Origin: Delftia acidovorans
GTDB taxonomy: Bacteria; Pseudomonadota; Gammaproteobacteria; Burkholderiales; Burkholderiaceae_C
Direction of reading: 5' to 3'
DNA: 64,000 nucleotides
NCBI GenBank assembly: GCA_031286585.1
Contig: JAITUC010000019.1
Location: forward strand, 310,001-374,000
Of the stretch, positions 7,488 to 15,672 are shown piece by piece; position 1 is the stretch's first letter; every line of letters starts with the position of its first letter. Below the pieces are notes generated by a model that did no database searches, had not been told where the DNA came from, and worked only from the letters and a program-made list of their open reading frames with translations. Position numbers and translations under genes: made by a program.

Positions 7488-9657
7488 GCCCACGGCCCCG
7501 GACCTGTTCGCCCACGCCTTTCGCTGGCACGAGAAATTCCTGCCGCCCGTGCAGCAGGGCGACCGCCTCTTGCTGGACAGCGAACGCGAGACGCTGGCCC
7601 TGGGCTCCGCCGCCGTGCTGGCGCTGAACGCCCCGCTGCAGGCCGGCACCAGTCTCATGCAGCACTGCGCTGCGGTGCCCGATGCGCCCCTGGCACAGAT
7701 GCTGCACGCCCTCGGCGCCCTGCTGCGCCAGGGTCTGGTCCAGCCGGTGCGGCCCAGCGACGTGAACGGCCACGGCTATCTGCAGCCCGACTTCTCGGCT
7801 CCGCCCGTGCGCCGGCAGGCCTCGGAGCAGATCGACATCGTCCTGCTGACTGCAGCCCTGGACAGCACGGCGGCCTGCCGCTGGGCTGCGGCCGTGGCCA
7901 CGCAGGCACCCGCCCACGCCCCGCTCACCATCGTTTTCTGCGACGACTATCTGGACCCGCGCCTGGGCGCCATTGATGCCGGCCAGCGCGCCGCAGGGCG
8001 GCCCTGGTTGCTGGTGCGGCCGGCGGGCGAGCAGGCCATGGCGGGGCCGCTTTTCAAACTCCAGGCAGCGGCCTGCTGGCATTGCCTCGCGCACCGCTGG
8101 CAACGCAACCATCCCGCACGCGGCGGCAAGCACGGTCAGCCTCAGGACAGCGACCGCTGCCCGCCCGTGCGCGCCGGCGCCGACCTCATCGCCACGCGGC
8201 TGCGGGCCCTGCTGCCCATGGTGCAGCGCCTGGTTGCACACACCGATGCGGCGCAAACCGTGTGGACACTGGCGCCTGAGCAGCCCCACCCGGTGGCCGC
8301 CCGCCCGCAATGCCCGCATTGCGGCACGCCAGGGCTGATGGCCCTGCGCCAGCGCGAGCGCATTGCGCCAGTTCCCGGCACGCATGCCGCGCGCGCCGAC
8401 GGCGGCTGGCGCAGCGTGCCGGCCGAGACCACGGTGCAGCGCCTGTCGCAGCACGTCAGCCCGCTGACCGGCGTGATTGCCAGGGTCACGCCCCTGACAG
8501 CCGAGACAGACGAAACGCTCACCGTCTACCGCAGCGAAATCTTCAGAACACCGGCCCCCGGCAGCACCCGCCTGGCCGGCTCCGCAACACAGGTGTGCCT
8601 GGGCAAAGGACTCTTGGCCGTGCAGGCCCGCGCCAGCGCCATGTGTGAAGCGGTGGAACGCTATGCCGCCTTCCACCAGGGCGACGAAGCCGTGGTCGTC
8701 GGCCCCGCTGCCGAGCTGGACGCACCCTGCATCGCGCCCACGGAACTGGCCCGCTTCAGCGACCGGCAAACCGCCGGCTTCGCCACCGACAAGCCACCGC
8801 ATGCCGTGGCGCCTTTCGCCAACCAGCCCGATCCCCTGTGGTGGGCGCCCGCCTGGTCCCTGACCGCCGATGCGCGCCGCTACCTGCCGCTGGCCTTCTG
8901 CCTGGCCCATGCGCCCGCGCAAAGCCTGCACCATGTCGGCTGGACCTCCAACGGCTGCGCCGCAGGCAACACACGGGAAGAGGCCATCCTGCAAGGCTTC
9001 ATGGAACTGGTGGAACGCGACGCCGCCGCCATCTGGTGGTACGGCCAGATCCGCAGGCCCGCCATTGCGCTGCAAGGCATTGCCCAGGCCACACGCCAGC
9101 GCCTGGACCGCAGCTGCGGCCCGCAATGGTCGTACTGGCTGCTGGACATCACGCATGACTTCGGCATACCCGTCGTCGTCTCCGTGGGCCGCCATGCAGA
9201 GACCGGCCAATGGGCCGTGGGCTTTGGCTGCAGCCTGGACCGCGCACTGGCCTGCGAACGCGCCCTCACCGAAATCAGCCAGCTGATCGCCGCCGGCAAA
9301 AGCTTTGTCGTGCCCGAGCCACTGCAGGCCTTCCTGCACCCTGCAGACAGCGCCGATGCGCCGCCGCCACAGCCTGCGCAACTGTCCGGGCACAGGCCGG
9401 ACACCGCGCCACCGGACATTGCCCAGGCCATTGCGCGCTGCGTGGACATCGCACGCGGCCTGGGCCTGGAAACCATCGTCTACGACCACTCGCGCCCCGA
9501 CATCCCTTTGCACACCGTCAAAGTCGTGATTCCCGGCCTGTGCCATATCTGGCCGGAACTGGGCAATCCACGGCTGCGCGACGTGCCCGTGGCCCTGGGC
9601 TGGCGCAGCCGGCCGCTGCAGGAATCCGAACTGAATCCGCAGGCCCTGTACGTCTGA
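7444..9657 (+). CDS. Fused TOMM cyclodehydratase (E1-like partner + YcaO)
   Basis: 737 residues. The N-terminal ~330 residues are the ThiF/E1-like partner-protein region with two Cys-x2-Cys pairs, CWHC near 210 and CPHC near 289, the tetrathiolate zinc site of this family. The C-terminal half is a YcaO domain: VQARASAMCEAVERY near 399 and GNTREEAILQGFMELVERDA near 508 carry the ATP- and Mg-binding acidic residues. Fused C/D proteins convert Cys/Ser/Thr to azolines with ATP. ATG 7444 was chosen because it lies just inside the methyltransferase gene; ATG 7375 would add 23 residues of low-quality sequence. The C-terminus ends LNPQALYV without a clear PxPxP. No flavin dehydrogenase gene is nearby, so azole formation is uncertain. 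Confidence 0.92.
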   Translation: MPSSALNSEHRLLPEPTAPDLFAHAFRWHEKFLPPVQQGDRLLLDSERETLALGSAAVLALNAPLQAGTSLMQHCAAVPDAPLAQMLHALGALLRQGLVQPVRPSDVNGHGYLQPDFSAPPVRRQASEQIDIVLLTAALDSTAACRWAAAVATQAPAHAPLTIVFCDDYLDPRLGAIDAGQRAAGRPWLLVRPAGEQAMAGPLFKLQAAACWHCLAHRWQRNHPARGGKHGQPQDSDRCPPVRAGADLIATRLRALLPMVQRLVAHTDAAQTVWTLAPEQPHPVAARPQCPHCGTPGLMALRQRERIAPVPGTHAARADGGWRSVPAETTVQRLSQHVSPLTGVIARVTPLTAETDETLTVYRSEIFRTPAPGSTRLAGSATQVCLGKGLLAVQARASAMCEAVERYAAFHQGDEAVVVGPAAELDAPCIAPTELARFSDRQTAGFATDKPPHAVAPFANQPDPLWWAPAWSLTADARRYLPLAFCLAHAPAQSLHHVGWTSNGCAAGNTREEAILQGFMELVERDAAAIWWYGQIRRPAIALQGIAQATRQRLDRSCGPQWSYWLLDITHDFGIPVVVSVGRHAETGQWAVGFGCSLDRALACERALTEISQLIAAGKSFVVPEPLQAFLHPADSADAPPPQPAQLSGHRPDTAPPDIAQAIARCVDIARGLGLETIVYDHSRPDIPLHTVKVVIPGLCHIWPELGNPRLRDVPVALGWRSRPLQESELNPQALYV

Positions 9658-9776
9658 CAAACTGAAACGCGCAGCGGGCATGTACTCTCTCAGCTTGGCA
9701 ACAGGCTGCAGGCCCCGGGCCCATGCGCCCCCGGCCCACCCCCTGTTCACACAAGCCCCAAGGAGAATTCGAGGCG

Positions 9777-10721
9777 ATGGCCCTCTTTCGTAACCAACTC
9801 GACGGTCGCATCGTCGTGCTGCGGCCCCTGCATACCTTCGGCCGCCATCCCTCGGTCTGCCAGACCGTCATGAAGGCGCCCGACGTCTCCCAGGTCCACG
9901 CACTGTTCCGCTGGAACCGGCAGACCTGGGAAATCGTGGACCAGAGCCGCAACGGCACCATGCTCAACGGCGTGCGCCTGGTCGCGGGCCGCTGGACCGT
10001 TTTGGCGGTGGGCGCCAGGATCAGCATGGGCGAAGGCGCGGAAGCGGCCTGGACCGTGGAAGACCTGGGACCTCCCATCACCTGCCTGAGCCCCGGCCCG
10101 GGCCTGCCCCAGGACGGCCCCCTGGCCCTGAACCCGCGCGGCACCCTGCTGCCCGACGCACAGGAGCCCGAAGCCAACGTCTTCTTCGAGGACGGCCGCT
10201 GGCTTCAGGAGTCCGGCGACGGCACCGAGCCCCTGGTGGACGGCGCCATGGTCCATACCTCCGCAGGCAGCTGGGAATTCGTGCAATGCGATGACCTGGA
10301 ATCCACGCGGGAAAGCAGCTTCGACCCGCGTGCGCCCAAGCCGCCGCGGGTGTCCTTTCGCTTCACCGTCAGCCAGAACGAAGAGCACGCCAGCCTCACC
10401 GTCCTGTGCGACGACAAGCCCATCGCGCTGGGCGAACGCATACACCACTACACCCTGGTCACCCTGGCCCGCGTGCGCCAGCAGGACGCAGAAAAAGGCC
10501 TGGCTCCCGCAAGCCAGGGCTGGATAGAACTGGATGCGCTCTCACGCATGCTGGGCGTGGAGCCCTCGTACGTGAACATCCAGATCTTCCGCGCCAAGCA
10601 CCAGATCCTCAGCGCCCTGCCCGAATGCGCGGCCTCGCCCGCCCTGGTGGAGAGGCGGCGCGGCAGCCTGCGCTTCGGGGACTTTCCGTTCGAGATCGAA
10701 GGCGGGGCGCGCAGCACCTGA
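9777..10721 (+). CDS. FHA-domain protein of the TOMM locus
   Basis: 314 residues. An FHA (phosphothreonine-binding) domain occupies about residues 1-95: FGRHP, then SQVHALF and SRNGTMLNG correspond to the conserved GR, S-x2-H and NGT elements. The middle is proline/acid-rich. The C-terminal third (about 200-310) has SFRFTVS strands and a helical segment (GWIELDALSRMLGV...VNIQIFRAK) resembling a winged-helix module. A strong AAGGAGA lies eight bases before ATG 9777. It follows the cyclodehydratase by 119 bp and probably binds Thr-phosphorylated protein made by the kinase fusion at the other end of the cluster, perhaps switching transcription or activity. Confidence 0.85.
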   Translation: MALFRNQLDGRIVVLRPLHTFGRHPSVCQTVMKAPDVSQVHALFRWNRQTWEIVDQSRNGTMLNGVRLVAGRWTVLAVGARISMGEGAEAAWTVEDLGPPITCLSPGPGLPQDGPLALNPRGTLLPDAQEPEANVFFEDGRWLQESGDGTEPLVDGAMVHTSAGSWEFVQCDDLESTRESSFDPRAPKPPRVSFRFTVSQNEEHASLTVLCDDKPIALGERIHHYTLVTLARVRQQDAEKGLAPASQGWIELDALSRMLGVEPSYVNIQIFRAKHQILSALPECAASPALVERRRGSLRFGDFPFEIEGGARST

Positions 10722-10908
10722 ACGGCGAACTGGAACGGAGAGCGGCAGGCACACGGCGCATCGCTCGCCGCATGTAATCAGCTGTAATTTTCTTGTTGTG
10801 CACACGTGAATAAAGTGGGAACCGGTTCTTGCCGCCTGCGGCGCGACCCCCCCCACCCTCCTCCCGGACCGGGTTGCCCGAGTCCACTGGCGCACCTGGA
10901 AGACGCAA

Positions 10909-11256
10909 ATGAGCATGGACATGCGACGTGTACTGTTGATCCCCGCCAGCGCGCGGCCTGTTGACCCTGGCCTGGCCAGCCTTTCCATGGACGCACAGGT
11001 CTGGGAAAACGGCTATCCCCTGGTCGTAGGCAAGGCCCGCCACGGCCTGCTGCAGGACTTCTGGCGGCACTACTACGGCGAATCCGCCGCCATGTTCGTC
11101 GCTGCCGACCAGCTGCTGGAACTGCACAACGACATCATGGCCGCCATCCCCGCCTGCGTGGGCGAGATGCCCGTGCTGCGCTTTCTCAACGACCTCGGAA
11201 GAATGTGCCTGCAGGCGCATGGGGACGGCAGCGGGCTGCAGGTCATCGGCGACTGA
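10909..11256 (+). CDS. Hypothetical protein, 115 residues
   Basis: Not recognised. The frame opens with MSMDMRR and continues as an acidic-neutral soluble protein with hydrophobic strand-like VLLIPAS near the N-terminus and a helical segment around LLELHNDIMAAI. No signal peptide, membrane span or metal motif is visible. Codon use matches the neighbours, which supports a real gene. It lies 187 bp after the FHA gene on the same strand and ends just ahead of a strong terminator, so it may be the last gene of the TOMM transcription unit or stand alone. Alternative starts are ATG 10915 and 10921. Confidence 0.6.
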   Translation: MSMDMRRVLLIPASARPVDPGLASLSMDAQVWENGYPLVVGKARHGLLQDFWRHYYGESAAMFVAADQLLELHNDIMAAIPACVGEMPVLRFLNDLGRMCLQAHGDGSGLQVIGD

Positions 11257-11305
11257 CGAAACGGATGACTCCTGGGGTCGCCGCGCATCCCTCTCGCGGC
11301 ATTGG

Positions 11306-11334
11306 GCGCATGCACAATGGCATGCGCTTTTTTT
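11306..11334 (+). terminator. Rho-independent terminator
   Basis: A perfect 8-bp stem GCGCATGC/GCATGCGC with a 6-base loop is followed directly by seven T. It lies 50 bp after the hypothetical gene and should end the TOMM-locus or hypothetical-gene transcript. Confidence 0.85.
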
Positions 11335-11349
11335 CGCCCCCGCCTGACC

Positions 11350-11745
11350 ATGAGCAACGCCCCGGACAGCCTCCCTCCTCACTTGACTGGCAGCTGCCTG
11401 TGCGGCGCCATCGCCTACGAACTGCGGTCCACGCCCAGGGCCGTATCGCACTGCCACTGCCGCATCTGCCAGAAGGCCCACGGCGCCGCATTCGCCACCT
11501 ACGGCAGCGTGCCGGTCAAGGACCTTGTCTTCACCCAGGGCCGGGAGCAATTGCGCTCCTTTGCCTCATCGCCCGGCATCACGCGATGCTTTTGCCAGCA
11601 ATGCGGCTCATCGCTGTCATGGCACAGCCAGCATTACGAAGAAGGCGCATGGATCTCCGTCGCACTGGCCACGCTGGATTCGGAGTTTGTCGTGGGCAGG
11701 CAGCGGCATGTGAACCGGGGGGCGGGGATGGGGTGGGTGGATTGA
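11350..11745 (+). CDS. GFA-family zinc protein, second copy
   Basis: 131 residues from ATG 11350. Cysteines follow the GFA pattern: CLC at 16-18, CHCRIC at 35-40 and CFCQQC near 81-86. It differs strongly from the GFA gene at 694-1098, so it is not a recent duplicate. A longer in-frame start exists at 11302, but it would run through the terminator hairpin. Its start is only 15 bases after the T-tract of that terminator, so its promoter must overlap the hairpin or it depends on read-through. Role unknown; family members bind zinc and act on, or are presumed to act on, glutathione-aldehyde adducts. Confidence 0.8.
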   Translation: MSNAPDSLPPHLTGSCLCGAIAYELRSTPRAVSHCHCRICQKAHGAAFATYGSVPVKDLVFTQGREQLRSFASSPGITRCFCQQCGSSLSWHSQHYEEGAWISVALATLDSEFVVGRQRHVNRGAGMGWVD

Positions 11746-11910
11746 GGAATAGGGCGATCGGATGGCGGGGTTCGGCCAGGAGCAGACCTCACGGACATCC
11801 CGGCAGGTGACGGCTTCCGGCTGGTTGACGACGCTCAGCGAAGTCATCCAGAAGACGGCTTGACGCTCAAAGCAGACATTGCACACACCCATTTCACCAA
11901 CTCTGCGACA

Positions 11911-11939
11911 TTTCCATTTTTATCGAAATATTGCATAAT
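11911..11939 (+). promoter_or_regulatory. Candidate arsR promoter (leaderless)
   Basis: TTTCCA (11911-11916), a 17-base spacer and CATAAT (11934-11939) form a sigma70-like promoter in an AT-rich patch. The -10 ends seven bases before the arsR ATG, so transcription would begin at or next to the start codon. No Shine-Dalgarno precedes that ATG. The TTAT...ATAA symmetry across 11919-11938 could be the ArsR operator. Confidence 0.5.
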
Positions 11940-11946
11940 TCTCCGC

Positions 11947-12270
11947 ATGGATGAACCCGCAGTCGTTGACTCCCTCGCCGCACTCGCACACCCGCTGCGC
12001 CTGCGAATCTTTCGCGCCCTCGTGGTAGTCGGCCCCGAGGGCCTGACACCCGGCGTCATGGCCGAAGCTCTGGGAACTCCGGGCACGACACTCTCGTTTC
12101 ACCTCAAGGAACTGACCCGCTCCGGGCTGGTGACGCAGGAGCGGTCGAGCCGCCACCTCGTCTACCGCGCTGCGTTCGAGCACATGAATGGTCTGCTCGG
12201 CTACCTCACGGAGAACTGCTGCCAGGGGGTGGAGTGCGCCGTGTCGCAGGACAAGGCCAGCTGCTGCTGA
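11947..12270 (+). CDS. arsR: ArsR-family arsenite-responsive repressor
   Basis: 107 residues: a winged-helix ArsR/SmtB repressor (AALAHPLRLRIFRAL N-terminal helix, TTLSFHLKELTRSGLV recognition region). It lacks the ELCVCDL arsenic site of plasmid R773 ArsR. Instead it has C-terminal cysteines, Cys91-Cys92 and Cys97, plus Cys106-Cys107 at the end. That resembles the Acidithiobacillus-type ArsR, where a CC-x(n)-C trio binds As(III). Binding should release the ars promoter. It heads arsRBCH; 71 bp separate it from arsB. ATG 11947 is chosen over an upstream ATG that would add 29 non-conserved residues. Confidence 0.92.
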   Translation: MDEPAVVDSLAALAHPLRLRIFRALVVVGPEGLTPGVMAEALGTPGTTLSFHLKELTRSGLVTQERSSRHLVYRAAFEHMNGLLGYLTENCCQGVECAVSQDKASCC

Positions 12271-12341
12271 CCAGGACGTCTTCCTTCTCCCACTGATTCT
12301 TCCGCCCGCGCGCTGCTCAGCGCGCCAACCTCCCTGCGCCC

Positions 12342-13628
12342 ATGCTCCTCGCAGCCCTCATCTTCGTTGTCACCCTGATCTTCGTCATCTGGCAGCCTCG
12401 CGGCCTGGGCATCGGCTGGAGTGCCAGTGCAGGCGCTTTGCTCGCCCTTGCCTTGGGCGTCGTGCACCTCTCGGACATCCCGGTGGTTTGGGGCATCGTG
12501 TGGAATGCGACGGCCACGTTCGTCGCCGTCATCATCATCAGCCTGCTCCTCGACGAGGCGGGATTCTTCGAGTGGGCAGCATTGCACGTTGCACGCTGGG
12601 GCAACGGCAGCGCAAGGCGCCTGTTTGCTTTCATCGTGCTGTTGGGGGCCGCTGTGTCGGCCGTGTTCGCCAACGATGGCGCGGCGCTCATCCTGACGCC
12701 CATCGTCATGGCCATGCTGGTGGCGCTGGGCTTCTCGCCGGCCGCCACCCTGGCGTTCGTGATGGCCGCAGGGTTCATTGCGGATACGGCCAGCCTGCCG
12801 CTGGTCGTGTCCAACCTGGTCAACATCGTTTCTGCCGACTTCTTCGGTATCGGATTCAACCGGTATGCCTCGGTGATGGTGCCGGTGAACCTGGCTTCGG
12901 TAGCTGCCAGCCTGGTCGTTCTGTACCTGTACTTCCGCAAGGACCTGCCCGCCACCTATGACCGAGCTTCGCTGAGGCCTGCAGCCGCTGCCATCAAAGA
13001 CCAGACCACCTTCCGGGCTGGCTGGGTGGTGCTGGCCCTGCTGCTGCTCGGCTTCTTCGTGCTGGAGCCACTGGGCGTCCCGGTCAGCATCGTGGCAGGC
13101 GTCTGCGCGGCCGTGCTGCTGGCAGTCGCGGCACGGGGGCATGTCATCAGCACGCGCAAGGTCGTGATGGGAGCACCATGGCAAATCGTGCTTTTCTCGC
13201 TGGGCATGTACCTGGTGGTCTACGGGCTTCGCAACGCCGGGCTGACCAGTGCGCTGGCGGGCCTGCTGGACCGGCTGGCAGCGGGTGGCGTCTGGAGCGC
13301 GGCCATGGGAACAGGCTTCCTTGCCGCCGGGCTGTCCTCCGTGATGAACAACATGCCGACCGTGCTGGTCGGCGCGCTGTCCATTGACCAGTCCTCCGCG
13401 ACAGGTCTGGTGAAGGAGGCCATGGTGTACGCCAACGTCATCGGCTGCGACCTGGGGCCAAAAATCACGCCCATCGGCAGCCTGGCGACCCTGCTGTGGC
13501 TGCACGTGCTTGCCCGCAAGGGAACCACCATCGGCTGGGGACCGTATTTCCGCGTCGGCGTCGTCCTGACCGTTCCTGTGCTGGCGCTCACGCTGGCCGC
13601 GCTCGCTATTCGCCTGACCTTGGCGTAA
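12342..13628 (+). CDS. arsB: Arsenite efflux pump ArsB
   Basis: 428 residues, almost entirely hydrophobic, with about 12 predicted membrane spans: the ArsB/ion-transporter superfamily. Conserved family stretches include [14 protein letters not shown] near residue 110, [16 protein letters not shown] near 148 and [11 protein letters not shown] near 333. The pump expels As(III) or Sb(III) by proton antiport, or with ArsA ATPase when present; no arsA is nearby, so it probably works alone. It lies between arsR and arsC with a 21-bp gap to arsC. Length equals that of classical ArsB (429). Confidence 0.95.
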   Translation: MLLAALIFVVTLIFVIWQPRGLGIGWSASAGALLALALGVVHLSDIPVVWGIVWNATATFVAVIIISLLLDEAGFFEWAALHVARWGNGSARRLFAFIVLLGAAVSAVFANDGAALILTPIVMAMLVALGFSPAATLAFVMAAGFIADTASLPLVVSNLVNIVSADFFGIGFNRYASVMVPVNLASVAASLVVLYLYFRKDLPATYDRASLRPAAAAIKDQTTFRAGWVVLALLLLGFFVLEPLGVPVSIVAGVCAAVLLAVAARGHVISTRKVVMGAPWQIVLFSLGMYLVVYGLRNAGLTSALAGLLDRLAAGGVWSAAMGTGFLAAGLSSVMNNMPTVLVGALSIDQSSATGLVKEAMVYANVIGCDLGPKITPIGSLATLLWLHVLARKGTTIGWGPYFRVGVVLTVPVLALTLAALAIRLTLA

Positions 13629-13649
13629 TACCCATCCTCAAGGAGTCCC

Positions 13650-14078
13650 ATGGGCCACATCACCATCTTCCACAACCCTGCGTGCGGCACATCGCGCAAC
13701 ACGCTGGCGATGATTCGAAATTCCGGCGAAGAGCCCACGGTCATCGAGTACCTGAAGACCCCGCCAGACCGACAGACGCTCCAGGCGCTCATCGCCGCCA
13801 TGGGGGTTCCGACGCGCCACGTCATGCGCCAAAAGGGAACGCCCTATGACGAGCTGGGCCTGGACGACCCGAAGTGGACCGATGAGCAACTGGTGGACTT
13901 CATGCTCCAGCACCCCATCCTCATCAACCGCCCCATCGTTGTCACCCCGCTGGGCACGCGGCTGTGCCGCCCCTCCGAACTGGTCTTGGACATCCTGCCG
14001 AATCCTCAACAGGCTGCCTTTGCCAAGGAAGACGGCGAACAGGTCATCGATGCGGAGGGTCGCCGTGTCGCACAGTGA
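13650..14078 (+). CDS. arsC: Glutaredoxin-dependent arsenate reductase ArsC
   Basis: 142 residues. The [12 protein letters not shown] motif places catalytic Cys12 as in R773-type ArsC, which reduces arsenate to arsenite with glutathione and glutaredoxin. The [12 protein letters not shown] segment near residues 91-102 contains family Arg residues that bind the thiolated arsenate intermediate. A good AAGGAG lies ten bases before the ATG. Product arsenite is exported by ArsB encoded just upstream. The 3' end overlaps arsH by 14 bp. Confidence 0.95.
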   Translation: MGHITIFHNPACGTSRNTLAMIRNSGEEPTVIEYLKTPPDRQTLQALIAAMGVPTRHVMRQKGTPYDELGLDDPKWTDEQLVDFMLQHPILINRPIVVTPLGTRLCRPSELVLDILPNPQQAAFAKEDGEQVIDAEGRRVAQ

Positions 14079-14781
14079 GTTCCCCAGCCTGGATACGGCA
14101 TCGTTTCAATCGCTGGACCGAGCCCGGCTGTTTCCCGCTCAGCGGGCCTCGCATCCGCCGCGCATCCTGCTGCTGTATGGCTCAGTCCGGGACCGGTCGT
14201 ACAGCCGCTTGCTCGCCGAAGAGTCCGTCCGGCTGTTGCAGGCGATGGGCGCGGAGACGCGGATATTCGACCCGCGCGACATGCCTCTTCCGGACGGTGC
14301 CCCTGACGACCATCCCAAGGTGAAGGAACTGCGAGAGCTGGTGCTTTGGTGCGAAGGCATGGTATGGAGCTCTCCCGAGCGCCACGGCGCCATGTCGAGC
14401 GTCCTGAAGGCACAGCTTGACTGGATTCCCCTGTCGATGGGTGCGGTGCGGCCCACGCAGGGCAAGACGCTGGCGGTCATGCAAGTGTGCGGAGGCTCGC
14501 AGTCGTTCAACGCCGTGAACCAGATGCGCGTGCTGGGTCGATGGATGCGCATGCTCACCATCCCGAACCAGTCTTCCGTAGCCAAGGCGTTCCTGGAGTT
14601 TGACGAGGCCGGGCGAATGAAGCCTTCCTCGTACTACGAGCGCGTGGTGGACGTGATGGAAGAACTGGTGAAGTTCACCTGGCTGATTCGCGACGCGAGC
14701 CCGTACCTGGTGGACCGCTACAGCGAGCGCAAGGAGAGTGCCGAGGCGCTCTCGGCGCGGGTGAATCTTCGGAGCATCTGA
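14065..14781 (+). CDS. arsH: ArsH, FMN-dependent organoarsenical oxidase/reductase
   Basis: 238 residues. [16 protein letters not shown] near residue 33 is the FMN-phosphate loop of the ArsH/NADPH-dependent FMN reductase family, and [18 protein letters not shown] near 102 is a conserved ArsH stretch. ArsH oxidises trivalent methylarsenicals to less toxic pentavalent forms and also acts as a quinone/FMN reductase. GTG 14065 is preferred because GGAGG sits seven bases before it and the resulting [10 protein letters not shown] start is typical; ATG 14050 in the same frame is the alternative. It is the last gene of the ars operon. Confidence 0.92.
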   Translation: MSHSEFPSLDTASFQSLDRARLFPAQRASHPPRILLLYGSVRDRSYSRLLAEESVRLLQAMGAETRIFDPRDMPLPDGAPDDHPKVKELRELVLWCEGMVWSSPERHGAMSSVLKAQLDWIPLSMGAVRPTQGKTLAVMQVCGGSQSFNAVNQMRVLGRWMRMLTIPNQSSVAKAFLEFDEAGRMKPSSYYERVVDVMEELVKFTWLIRDASPYLVDRYSERKESAEALSARVNLRSI

Positions 14782-14936
14782 GCCTCCACCAAACCCACTC
14801 CAACACCGGACAGCCACAGTCCCTTCCAGCCCACGCCCAGCCGCAGGGCAAGCGTGCTAGCCAGAACTGGAAGGGTCAGAACGATACCGACGCGCAGGCA
14901 GCACCCCAGGGCATCGTGATGCCCTTGCGGGCCAGC

Positions 14937-15641
14937 TCAGGCGCCCTGCGGCAGATAGCTTGGCCGGGCTGCCGTCATGCCACGCTTGACTTGCTGGGTG
15001 AGCTCATCGGCCAGCACTTCATCGAGCCCGGCTTCGAGGCCGTCAAGCGCGCGACCGACGATGTCCTCCGGGCGGGACTTCGGCGCGTCAAGCCCGCGCG
15101 TGAGGTCCGTATCGACATAGGCCATGTGCAGTCCCAGCACCTGGGTCTTCTGGCCCGCAAGCTCGCTGCGCAGGGCATTGGTGAGCGACCAGGCGGCCGA
15201 CTTGCTGGCCGAGTAGGCGGCCAGCTCGCCGCCGTTCACCCAGGAGGCCACCGACAGCACATTGAGCAAGGCCCCGCCGCCGTTGGCCTTGAGAACCGGA
15301 GCAAAGGCCTGGCTCATGCGCAGCACGGCGAAGAAGTTGGTCTCGAAGATGCGCCTGGCGACTTCCTCGCTGTCGGGCGCCAGAAAGCCGCCAGGCTGTG
15401 CAATGCCGGCGTTGTTGATCACCAGCGTGACATCCGACGCCAGCGCGGCGGCGGCGGCCACGTCCTGCGGGCGGTTCACGTCCAGCTGCAAGGCATGCAC
15501 GCCGGGCTGCGTGACCGTTGCGGGGTCGCGCGCGCCGGCGTAGACCTTGCGGGCGCCACGGGCAAGCAGCTCGCGTGCGAAAGCCAGGCCGATGCCGCGA
15601 TTGGCACCGGTGACGAGAACCACAGCGTTTTCAATTTTCAT
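14937..15641 (-). CDS. SDR-family NAD(P)-dependent oxidoreductase
   Basis: 234 residues, classical short-chain dehydrogenase: TGANRGIG at 11-18 binds the cofactor, NNAG is present near 79, and the catalytic Ser...YSASK lies at about 131-150. Substrate is unknown. The last residues are polar with no membrane span. The gene is 31 bp downstream of the MDR reductase and follows the TetR gene in the same direction, so the three probably form one TetR-controlled unit responding to an electrophile or aromatic compound. ATG 15641 is used; an upstream in-frame extension runs through non-conserved sequence. Confidence 0.9.
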   Translation of the reverse strand: MKIENAVVLVTGANRGIGLAFARELLARGARKVYAGARDPATVTQPGVHALQLDVNRPQDVAAAAALASDVTLVINNAGIAQPGGFLAPDSEEVARRIFETNFFAVLRMSQAFAPVLKANGGGALLNVLSVASWVNGGELAAYSASKSAAWSLTNALRSELAGQKTQVLGLHMAYVDTDLTRGLDAPKSRPEDIVGRALDGLEAGLDEVLADELTQQVKRGMTAARPSYLPQGA

Positions 15642-15672
15642 GGAGCACTCCAGGGGTGGGGGAAAAACAGGT

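Noticed and set aside
14908..14925. AGGGCATC-GT-GATGCCCT hairpin after arsH
   Set aside because: No T-tract on either strand, so not supported as an intrinsic terminator.
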